A DNA stretch of 9,075 bases from the NCBI GenBank assembly GCA_946183385.1, contig CAMHBN010000061.1, forward strand, positions 1 to 9,075, read 5' to 3'. The notes beneath the pieces were generated by a model. It was not told the origin of the DNA and searched no databases. It saw only the letters and a list, made by a program, of their open reading frames with translations. Within the stretch, counting starts at the first letter, position 1, and each line of letters begins with the position of its first letter. Both the position numbers and the translations under genes were made by a program. The stretch is from an uncultured Ruminococcus sp. Lineage in GTDB: Bacteria > Bacillota > Clostridia > Oscillospirales > Ruminococcaceae. Positions 1 to 4,989 of the stretch are shown one piece after another.

Positions 1-725
1 TCTATATCCAAACGAGATGAACGAAATATTGGAGATAGCGAGCCTACAAAACGATCAATCAAATGTATTCCTGCAATATCAGCACCTGCTTCGATTAGCC
101 TATCATAATTTGTAGTAAAAATATTCAATCTATCCCTAGTACCCGTTCTGCTAGCGAAGCTCATCAAAAACATTGTTAGTTTATTGAATGCATCGGTACG
201 CTTCTCATCTGGAGCAGTTGCAATTTGGTTCTCAATCAAAGAAATATTTTTAGTAAAGTTATCGATTATTATGTCTAATTCTTTTCTGAGCTCATCAGCC
301 TCGCTTGTATTTTCTATTATTTCCAACCCCTGCAAGAGTTCGCACATTATACGTATCGTATCTTCTATGTTTGGCTTGTCTCCACGTCCAGCTTTCTTAG
401 AACTTTCTATGGCTTTAGTATTTATTTGTGTAGCGTACTTCGAAGTCAAATTGACTTCGCCCATACCATTGTTAGCTCTATCACAAGCTGCATATTGAAT
501 TGCAGTGGTCAAACCGCTACCTACCAGGAGCGAAAGATGTTCTGATTGACATAAAGTGGAAAGCCATGGTTCCACTCGATTTCTCAAATCAGAAACATGA
601 AAAATACCATCTGAGCACCATTCAAGGGACAATCCATTAGTCGTTTTAAAGGAATTGTCCGAATCAATTCTTTCAAATTCAATCGGTTCGTTATCATCCC
701 GAACTTTAATAGTATTCTTCTCCAT
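1..725 (-). CDS. SIR2-like family protein, N-terminal part (runs off left edge)
   Basis: The 241 visible residues start at an ATG at 725, with GAGG 10 bases upstream and an in-frame stop two codons before it. The frame stays open to the window edge. Residues 66-75 (LLVGSGLTTA) fit the nucleotide-binding glycine loop of SIR2 folds, and 201-211 contain NIFTTNYDRLI, the TTNYD motif of SIR2-like proteins, with N206 and D208 in the usual positions. About 130 mostly helical residues separate the two motifs. The catalytic histidine region (typically KLHGS) would lie beyond the edge. Family knowledge: bacterial SIR2-like domains often cleave NAD+ during phage infection and pair with HerA-type ATPases, prokaryotic Argonaute or other sensors. 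A partner to the left is inferred, not seen. The gene is visibly more A+T-rich than the others, has its own promoter, and lies next to an integrase, all in keeping with transferred defence cargo. Confidence 0.82.
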   Translation of the reverse strand, partial: MEKNTIKVRDDNEPIEFERIDSDNSFKTTNGLSLEWCSDGIFHVSDLRNRVEPWLSTLCQSEHLSLLVGSGLTTAIQYAACDRANNGMGEVNLTSKYATQINTKAIESSKKAGRGDKPNIEDTIRIMCELLQGLEIIENTSEADELRKELDIIIDNFTKNISLIENQIATAPDEKRTDAFNKLTMFLMSFASRTGTRDRLNIFTTNYDRLIEAGADIAGIHLIDRFVGSLSPIFRSSRLDI

Positions 726-825
726 AATTCATCATCCTCGCATTACGCCCATATTAACCTTTACAACTCTCGTCCCCAGCATATACACTGTCATTACCAT
801 GCTCTGTAGCCGGGTTTCTTGACTA

Positions 826-854
826 ATTATAACACATTTTAGTTATTATTTCAA
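826..854 (-). promoter_or_regulatory. Promoter of the SIR2-like gene
   Basis: Read leftward, TTGAAA (849-854) and TATAAT (826-831) are separated by exactly 17 bases. The -10 box is preceded by TGT, giving an extended -10. Transcription would start near 819, leaving a leader of about 94 bases. This is close to an ideal housekeeping sigma-A promoter, so the gene is probably expressed constitutively or under a repressor not recognised here. Confidence 0.75.
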
Positions 855-953
855 CAAGTAGAATCTATTATTACAGGAACAATGTCGAAAATCCTGCACA
901 GAATCTCTCAATCTATCGTTTATACCATACTCAGTGGTCGATTTATCTTTTTA

Positions 954-984
954 CAAAGTTTTAATATTCCCCAATAACACTTTG
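954..984. other. Candidate integrase core-type attachment site
   Basis: Two 12-base arms in inverted orientation (CAAAGTTTTAAT at 954-965 and, on the other strand, CAAAGTGTTATT at 973-984) match at 10 of 12 positions and flank a 7-base spacer, ATTCCCC (966-972). This is the geometry of core sites cut by tyrosine recombinases. It lies 68 bases beyond the stop codon of the integrase gene, where one end of such elements is commonly found. No copy of the spacer with these arms was found elsewhere in the window, so the assignment rests on shape and position only. Confidence 0.4.
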
Positions 985-1014
985 AAGATGGTCTCAACTA
1001 AATTTCCAATACTA

Positions 1015-1042
1015 AACCGCAGGGAGAATTCTCCCTGCGGTT
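1015..1042 (-). terminator. Terminator of the xis-int operon
   Basis: A perfect palindrome with arms AACCGCAGGGAGAA and its exact complement can form a stem of 12 bp with an AATT loop. It begins 9 bases after the integrase stop. In the leftward direction the stem is followed by TTTAGTATT, a short imperfect T run. It fits an intrinsic terminator for the integrase transcript. Confidence 0.75.
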
Positions 1043-1051
1043 GCTTTATGC

Positions 1052-2323
1052 TCACATTGACAAGCTCATCGTTTCTTCTTCCGACTCGTCATCGATTTCT
1101 TCAATATCGTCACTTTCTTCATTTTCATTAGAATCCTGAGCCTCCTCCGCAGGCTCATTATTAAATGACAGGGCGTTCGATATTGCATCACAGTTTCTTA
1201 CTCTCGCTTCCTGAAACATATGACTGTACAAGTTCAAGGTTGTACCTACGATGCTATGTCCCATGTCCGCTGAGACAGCTACTACATCCACGCCCTCAAA
1301 GATGAGTAAGCTCGCATGGAGATGTCGCAGTGAATGAATATCGCAGAAGCGGAAACCATTGTGCTTGCAGAACTCTTTGAACCAACCATATGGAGTCTGC
1401 GGATTCATAGGCTCTCCGTTCCATTTTACGAACAGCCTGTCATGCTCCTCCCACTTGGTTCCGAGCTGCTCGGCTTCTGCGTCTTGCTCCGCCTTGAAGC
1501 GTCTGAGCATATTCATTATAACTGGTGGGAACTTGCTCATACGCTTTGAACGCTTTGTCTTAGTGGTATCAGTGTATATTCCTTTCTCCTTAGTGTACTG
1601 GGACGTCCTGCGGACAGATATCGTACTGTGTTCAAAGTCTATATCTTTCCACTCCAGTCCCAGCATCTCGCTGCGGCGGAAGCCACTATAAATCGCGAGC
1701 ATAATGTACAGCTTCCATTTCAGCGGCTCGCTATCGAGCTTCTGAAAAATCTGCTTGACCTCATCAATGGTATATATTTCTTTCTCCTTTGACTCGCCTT
1801 TAGGTACAGTCACTCGACGGCAAGGATTGTCGCTGAGCATATCCATTTTTATTGCATACGCAAATACGTCCGATATGAAGTTCAAGTGATGTATCACAGT
1901 CTTTCTTGACAGAGACTTGCCGTTTCGCTGATTTTTACCATTGACATACAAGTCTGAAATGAAAGCCTGAATATGTCTTGCTGTTATTTTGTCGAGCTTC
2001 ATGTGACCGAGTGCAGGATAGACACGCTGTGTTGTCTGTCTCATTCTCTCGTATGATGTTGGTCTAAGATTTATCTTGGCATATTCCTCGAACCACTGCT
2101 CTGCAAACGTCTGGAATTTTATTGAGGCTGTTATCTTTCCCTTCTTACACTCTTCCTCAAACAATACCGCCTGTCGCTGAAGCTCTTTTTCGATTTGTCT
2201 CTTGGTCAGTCCCTCGGGTGGCTTCCAGTGCTTGAACTGGAGAACCTGTTTTCCATTAATATCGTATCCACAGGAGACCTTTATTTCATAAGTGCCGCTT
2301 TTTCTTTTTCGTATAGTTGCCAT
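1052..2323 (-). CDS. int: Tyrosine recombinase / integrase with acidic C-terminal tail
   Basis: This 423-residue phage/conjugative-transposon-type integrase catalyses site-specific insertion and excision of its element. Residues 1-60 form an arm-type DNA-binding domain. Residues 70-125 form the SAM-like core-binding domain (FAEQWFEEY, then a helix-rich segment). The catalytic domain starts near 180. The active-site set is complete: R216 in GFRRSE, K255 in TKTKRS, H330 and R333 in HSLRH, H356 in MGH, and nucleophile Y366 in LYSH. The tail from about 389 to 417 is almost entirely Glu, Asp, Asn and Ser, an unusual addition after the normal end of the fold. The ATG at 2323 follows AAGGCGGTG and lies 11 bases after the excisionase stop, so the two genes are one operon in the xis-int order known from Tn916-like elements. 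Confidence 0.95.
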   Translation of the reverse strand: MATIRKRKSGTYEIKVSCGYDINGKQVLQFKHWKPPEGLTKRQIEKELQRQAVLFEEECKKGKITASIKFQTFAEQWFEEYAKINLRPTSYERMRQTTQRVYPALGHMKLDKITARHIQAFISDLYVNGKNQRNGKSLSRKTVIHHLNFISDVFAYAIKMDMLSDNPCRRVTVPKGESKEKEIYTIDEVKQIFQKLDSEPLKWKLYIMLAIYSGFRRSEMLGLEWKDIDFEHSTISVRRTSQYTKEKGIYTDTTKTKRSKRMSKFPPVIMNMLRRFKAEQDAEAEQLGTKWEEHDRLFVKWNGEPMNPQTPYGWFKEFCKHNGFRFCDIHSLRHLHASLLIFEGVDVVAVSADMGHSIVGTTLNLYSHMFQEARVRNCDAISNALSFNNEPAEEAQDSNENEESDDIEEIDDESEEETMSLSM

Positions 2324-2334
2324 TCTGCACCGCC

Positions 2335-2517
2335 TTAGTTACATTCGCTGCAAAGATAACGAAGCAGAATATCTTTATTTATGAGATACTTTTTCCCCGC
2401 CATAATACATGGTATCTGTTTATGTATACACATCTGACGAACTCTGTATTCAGTCAGCCCGTCCACAAGTTTTGCCGCCTCCTTGATAGTAAGCATCGTA
2501 ATTTTATTTTCCTCCAT
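2335..2517 (-). CDS. xis: Excisionase-type winged-helix DNA-binding protein
   Basis: Sixty residues with the layout of the excisionase/MerR-like winged helix: a first helix TIKEAAKLV (10-18), a recognition segment TEYRVRQMCIHKQIP (22-36), and a wing followed by a last helix, CIMAGKKYLINKDIL (37-51). Family members bind attachment-site arms and steer the integrase towards excision; size and position just before int fit that role. The start ATG at 2517 has GGGAG about 12 bases upstream, a rather long spacing, so translation may be weak or coupled to a small upstream frame. An internal ATG eight codons in is the alternative start. The C-terminus ends in CSECN, whose codons lie inside a 14-base sequence that recurs upstream of the gene. 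Confidence 0.85.
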   Translation of the reverse strand: MEENKITMLTIKEAAKLVDGLTEYRVRQMCIHKQIPCIMAGKKYLINKDILLRYLCSECN

Positions 2518-2570
2518 ACTATTATCACGCTCCCTTTCTCACTTATTGTTCTGTTTACTGCGAATAACAT
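2454..2570 (-). CDS. Possible 38-codon upstream frame overlapping xis
   Basis: An ATG at 2570 has the best ribosome binding site in this stretch (AAAAAAGGAG, 9 bases before it). It opens a 38-codon frame starting MLFAVNRTIS that ends inside xis in another frame. The product is basic and resembles nothing I recognise. Its likely value is as a translated leader that lets ribosomes reach the poorly spaced xis start by coupling. It could equally be a chance frame. Confidence 0.25.
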   Translation of the reverse strand: MLFAVNRTISEKGSVIIVWRKIKLRCLLSRRRQNLWTG

Positions 2571-2928
2571 TTTTCATCTCTCCTTTTTTAGAATTATTAT
2601 GATTAGCTCAAATCGAACGCTGCAACTCCTGATTATTCGCCGAATTATAGCCTTATACATTCGCTGCAACCCCGATTTTTACTTTCGGGACGAATTCCGA
2701 CCCCGAATGAGATTTTCTTGTTTTTGCCAATATACGGTCGGCTTTGCCGTCCGTTGTGACTGCGGCGACCACGCAGCTTTATCTTGCAACACTTTAGTCA
2801 GAAATCCAATTCTATCGATTCTGTCTTTTCCTCTCGCCGCACGCTTTCGACGTTGCCCACCGCTGCCCCTCGACCACTCGGAGTATATTCGTACCCGCGA
2901 GCAAAATCGCGGCGGCTGTGGCGCAACC
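2518..2928. other. Structured stretch between the ATPase gene and xis
   Basis: This 411-base stretch has no confidently recognised protein gene. Its left part (2571-2650) is A+T-rich and holds a ribosome binding site, a TATAAT box and a palindrome. Its right part (about 2690-2928) is G+C-rich with several short hairpins: arms near 2671-2689 (CCCGA/TCGGG), 2737-2755 (CGGTCGGC/GCCGTCCG, one mismatch, TTT loop) and 2760-2776 (CTGCG/CGCAG). None is followed by a T run, so they are not terminators. Leftward, more than one reading frame is open across the G+C-rich part, which points to composition rather than coding. It may be a regulatory RNA leader, a replication or transfer origin, or a dispersed repeat. 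Confidence 0.45.
2632..2649 (-). promoter_or_regulatory. Candidate xis-int promoter -10 box with overlapping palindromic operator
   Basis: Read leftward there is a TATAAT (2644-2649). A 17-base inverted repeat at 2632-2648 (ATTATTCG / CGAATTAT with a one-base centre, one mismatch) overlaps five of its six bases. A protein dimer bound here would block RNA polymerase. A TTGCAG lies upstream, but the spacing of 14 is too short for a normal -35, so the promoter may be weak or need an activator. The start would be near 2637, about 120 bases before xis. Confidence 0.35.
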
Positions 2929-2932
2929 TCAT
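2798..2932 (-). CDS. Possible 44-residue basic protein coupled to the ATPase gene
   Basis: An ATG at 2932 overlaps the TGA of the ATPase gene as ATGA, an arrangement typical of translational coupling. The frame starts MRLRHSRRDF and ends SIELDF. It is rich in Arg and Gly and has no membrane segment or recognised motif. No independent ribosome binding site is visible, so expression would depend on re-initiation. Another leftward frame is also open through this G+C-rich DNA, which weakens the case. Function unknown. Confidence 0.3.
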   Translation of the reverse strand: MRLRHSRRDFARGYEYTPSGRGAAVGNVESVRREEKTESIELDF

Positions 2933-4671
2933 ACGTCTGTGCGACTTTTGTCGAGGACGATAACGCTCATCGGTTTTCCGCTCGCTGTGCGTATGGTCGT
3001 TGTGTTTCTTCCGTTCTGTTTTAGTAGTATCCCCTCGTCTGCGAGCTGTTTCAGAAGCTGATTCTTCGTTATTGAGAAGTGCTCCCCCTGCTCTGCACAG
3101 AGCTTCCTTACCTCGGAGTGTGCTGCATCCGCAAGCAGATAGTAGCGCTCGTTGTCCTCGAGACCAATGAAGCCATTCGCATGGACGGAGCTCTCCTGTC
3201 CTCGTCTCTCAACGTAACACCGACTGCTGCTCAGCAGAGTTTTCAGCTTCTGGACGAATCTGACTGTCGGAGTTTCGTTCCCGATGAGCTCTGCGCTATC
3301 ACTTATGTTTACGAGAAGTATGCTATCGAACTCGGAGCAGCACCTTTCCCTTTCAGCCATAGTCAGCGCTCCACTGTTCCCGAGAAACATCATCATGAAG
3401 TCAAAGCCGAGACGTATATGCGCGAGCATTTCGGGCACACGGTTATGGAAACGTATACTCCGCTCGACAAGCTTGCTCCTGTAATAATTCCTATACTGCG
3501 CGAAGCTATGTCCGAGCATATACCCGAACGCTTTCTCGTCGCCGAGGAAAGTTTCCTTTATCCAGTCGGTGTACGAGCGCATGACCTTGCACAGAAGGGC
3601 GCCGCGGATTTGCGAGTTGAACTGTTCCAGCCTTTCGAAGTTCACGTCCCATGCTCTCACTTCTATTGTCATGAATCGTGCATTGCCCGACTCCGATATC
3701 TCGGGGACATATTCCGCAGTGATGAGCGCGTTGCCCGTAGGCGGACGACTCGACTGCAGCTCGAAGTTGGAATTGAGCCGTGCCCGTCCTATCCTGTCTC
3801 CATAGAAACGCGAAATGTTCTGTGCAGTCTCCTTCATTCCAAGCTCCTGACTGAGTCCGCTTGGGTGGAGGTCGTCAATACAAGTCAGTACGTCTTTGAG
3901 GTAATAGACGTTTGCAAGTATGCTGTTTGCCGTGTCGTGAAAGGACATAGGCAAATCAGTCGGGCTGAAGCTCCCGAAGAACGAGAGGAACAGCGCCGCG
4001 AGCGTTGATTTGCCCGAGCCCGACCGTCCGACGAGAACCGTCACGAATTTTGGCTCGTGACCAGCGGCTTTCAGGAAGTGATTCATCGGACTGAGAAACG
4101 TCACGGCAAGCAGTGGATACAGTATGCTCTTTGAGGCGAAACTGTCCCCGAGCAATTCTTTCAGCACAATGAGCTCTGCCGCACTGCACGGCTCCGCTGA
4201 GTGATAAGCTGCAAGTTTTCCCGTCAGCTCTACCTTATACTCACTGTCCTTGCATGGCAGAAGGAAGGAATATTCTCTGCCGATTTTGTGCCAGCCCGTT
4301 TGCAGATATACCGTCTCCTTTGTCACGTTCTCACGAGTGCAAAGTATCGCATGACCTATCTTGCTTAGTGTATTCTTCCCTGGCTGAGCCGCTCCAAGGA
4401 CGCCCCACTTCGCAAGCAGCCACCTCATATTCGACATATCGTCAGCACTGACAGTCACCTCGGGAAAAACCTCACCAGAGCTATGGACACCTCTTATCCT
4501 AAATAGCTTCTTCTGCTCAATGCCGTCGTAATAGGTGACCTCGGACTTTAACAGCGGCACGAAATCTGCAAGCCGTATTATTTCCGTTCCGCTTTTCCGT
4601 TCGTACAAGCCGCCGTCCTTAGTCACATAAGGCGGCAGATATTTCGTAGTATCGTAATTATTATCGTTCAA
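2929..4671 (-). CDS. DUF927-like P-loop ATPase, probable replication helicase of the element
   Basis: I place the start at a TTG at 4671 because AAAGGAAG lies 7 bases before it, giving 580 residues; an upstream TTG at 4713 (594 residues) has no comparable site. The centre is an ATPase: Walker A GRSGSGKST (215-223), Walker B VLTCIDD (261-267) and a sensor-like asparagine in TGNALITAE (about 314). The C-terminal 60 residues (SITKNQLLKQLADEG, then a basic strand) look like a winged helix. The layout resembles DUF927 proteins, which are related to hexameric helicases of phages and mobile elements and act with primases at replication. Position ahead of xis and int supports a role in copying the element. 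The helicase call comes from family resemblance; the ATPase call is read directly. No primase domain is seen in the protein. Confidence 0.7.
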   Translation of the reverse strand: MNDNNYDTTKYLPPYVTKDGGLYERKSGTEIIRLADFVPLLKSEVTYYDGIEQKKLFRIRGVHSSGEVFPEVTVSADDMSNMRWLLAKWGVLGAAQPGKNTLSKIGHAILCTRENVTKETVYLQTGWHKIGREYSFLLPCKDSEYKVELTGKLAAYHSAEPCSAAELIVLKELLGDSFASKSILYPLLAVTFLSPMNHFLKAAGHEPKFVTVLVGRSGSGKSTLAALFLSFFGSFSPTDLPMSFHDTANSILANVYYLKDVLTCIDDLHPSGLSQELGMKETAQNISRFYGDRIGRARLNSNFELQSSRPPTGNALITAEYVPEISESGNARFMTIEVRAWDVNFERLEQFNSQIRGALLCKVMRSYTDWIKETFLGDEKAFGYMLGHSFAQYRNYYRSKLVERSIRFHNRVPEMLAHIRLGFDFMMMFLGNSGALTMAERERCCSEFDSILLVNISDSAELIGNETPTVRFVQKLKTLLSSSRCYVERRGQESSVHANGFIGLEDNERYYLLADAAHSEVRKLCAEQGEHFSITKNQLLKQLADEGILLKQNGRNTTTIRTASGKPMSVIVLDKSRTDV

Positions 4672-4678
4672 GTAATCG

Positions 4679-4686
4679 CTTCCTTT
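4679..4686 (-). promoter_or_regulatory. Ribosome binding site that sets the ATPase start
   Basis: Read leftward this is AAAGGAAG, 7 bases before the TTG at 4671. It lies inside the longer frame that would begin at 4713, and no other candidate in this frame has a site of similar quality, so it favours the shorter protein. Confidence 0.6.
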
Positions 4687-4757
4687 CCTATATATTTTTT
4701 GCCGAATCGACAAACGCAGCCATTCTTCGGAGCTTATCAGCTCCTATACAACAAACA

Positions 4758-4781
4758 TCCGACATACAGTCCGACAAACAC
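4758..4781. repeat. Tandem 12-base repeat
   Basis: Two abutting copies, TCCGACATACAG and TCCGACAAACAC, agree at 10 of 12 positions. A third, degenerate copy of the ACAAACA part precedes them at 4750-4756. Short abutting repeats beside a replication gene are typical of initiator-binding iterons, but repressor sites look alike. Confidence 0.55.
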
Positions 4782-4813
4782 GTTCCTTTGCGAATTATTG
4801 AACTCAGTGAGCT

Positions 4814-4829
4814 TCGTTCGGTCGTTCGG
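4814..4829. repeat. Tandem 8-base repeat TCGTTCGG x2
   Basis: Two perfect abutting copies of TCGTTCGG, 32 bases from the 12-base pair. The TCGG core is the complement of the CCGA in that pair, so both clusters may be bound by one protein. Confidence 0.5.
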
Positions 4830-4860
4830 CACTTTCCCATACCCACTTTGCAGTTTTCTC

Positions 4861-4888
4861 ATAATATATATGTGAGGATTTTTCTGAA
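4861..4888 (-). promoter_or_regulatory. Candidate leftward promoter for the ATPase gene
   Basis: Read leftward, TTCAGA (4883-4888) and TATTAT (4861-4866) are 16 bases apart. They match consensus at four and five of six positions. Transcription would start near 4854 and carry both tandem repeats in a leader of about 180 bases. Confidence 0.35.
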
Positions 4889-4929
4889 ACAGGAAAAACA
4901 GACTACATTCCAAAAATCCATTCACTACA

Positions 4930-4957
4930 TTTCGGAAACACTTTCTTTTGTCCGAAA
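4930..4957. promoter_or_regulatory. Inverted repeat at the rightward promoter, candidate operator
   Basis: Arms TTTCGGA (4930-4936) and TCCGAAA (4951-4957) are exact complements 14 bases apart. They bracket the -35 region of the promoter that would read the zinc-finger/sigma pair. A dimeric regulator here could repress or activate it. Confidence 0.4.
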
Positions 4958-4961
4958 AATA

Positions 4962-4970
4962 TGATATAAT
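4962..4970 (+). promoter_or_regulatory. Extended -10 promoter of the zinc-finger/sigma operon
   Basis: TGATATAAT gives a perfect -10 box (4965-4970) with the TG of an extended -10. The -35 position (about 4942-4947, TTTCTT) is poor, which an extended -10 can offset. The start would be near 4977, immediately before the ribosome binding site at 4978-4983, so the leader is very short. Confidence 0.5.
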
Positions 4971-4977
4971 GAGGAAA

Positions 4978-4983
4978 AGGAGG
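4978..4983 (+). promoter_or_regulatory. Ribosome binding site that sets the zinc-finger protein start
   Basis: AGGAGG lies 6 bases before the ATG at 4990. In-frame starts further left (TTG at 4948, ATG at 4969) have no such site, and both precede the predicted transcript start near 4977, so 4990 is preferred. Confidence 0.85.
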
Positions 4984-4989
4984 CTTGTT

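Larger units (their letters stand above)
726..1051. other. Gene-free stretch between the SIR2-like gene and the integrase gene
   Basis: These 326 bases carry the leader and promoter of the SIR2-like gene, a weak hairpin in that leader (778-803, arms AGCAT/ATGCT plus one wobble pair, long loop), a candidate recombinase core site (954-984) and the integrase terminator (1015-1042). The A+T-rich stretch at 861-950 contains no open frame with a ribosome binding site on either strand, and I see nothing else in it. Confidence 0.7.
4672..4989. other. Divergent intergenic region with clustered repeats
   Basis: This 318-base gap separates the leftward ATPase gene from the rightward zinc-finger/sigma pair. 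It contains a small hairpin (4729-4744, arms GGAGCT/AGCTCC, loop TATC), two tandem repeat pairs (4758-4781 and 4814-4829), a candidate leftward promoter (4861-4888), an inverted repeat (4930-4957) and a rightward -10 box. The motif TCCGA or its complement recurs through the gap. Position beside a probable helicase gene suggests either a replication origin with iterons or a shared regulatory region. Confidence 0.5.

Noticed and set aside
726..819. Guanidine-class (ykkC-like) riboswitch suggested by a GGGGACGAGAG stretch in the SIR2-like leader
   Set aside because: The other conserved blocks (CTAGGG, ACACGG) are missing and the stems do not form.
2539..2577. Twelve-codon leader peptide (MKNVIRSKQNNK) upstream of xis
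   Set aside because: Its ATG is only 2 bases from the GGAG, too close for efficient initiation; the overlapping frame starting at 2570 has better spacing.
2317..3024. Rightward open frame of 235 codons
   Set aside because: It runs antisense across xis, the structured gap and the end of the ATPase gene. It has no ribosome binding site and an implausible Cys/Arg/Phe-rich product.
3079..4008. Rightward open frame of 309 codons
   Set aside because: It lies wholly antisense to the ATPase gene, whose Walker motifs and ribosome binding site establish the real strand.
4737..4925. Leftward 62-codon frame upstream of the ATPase gene
   Set aside because: No ribosome binding site at its first or internal ATG, and it runs through the tandem repeats and the candidate promoter.
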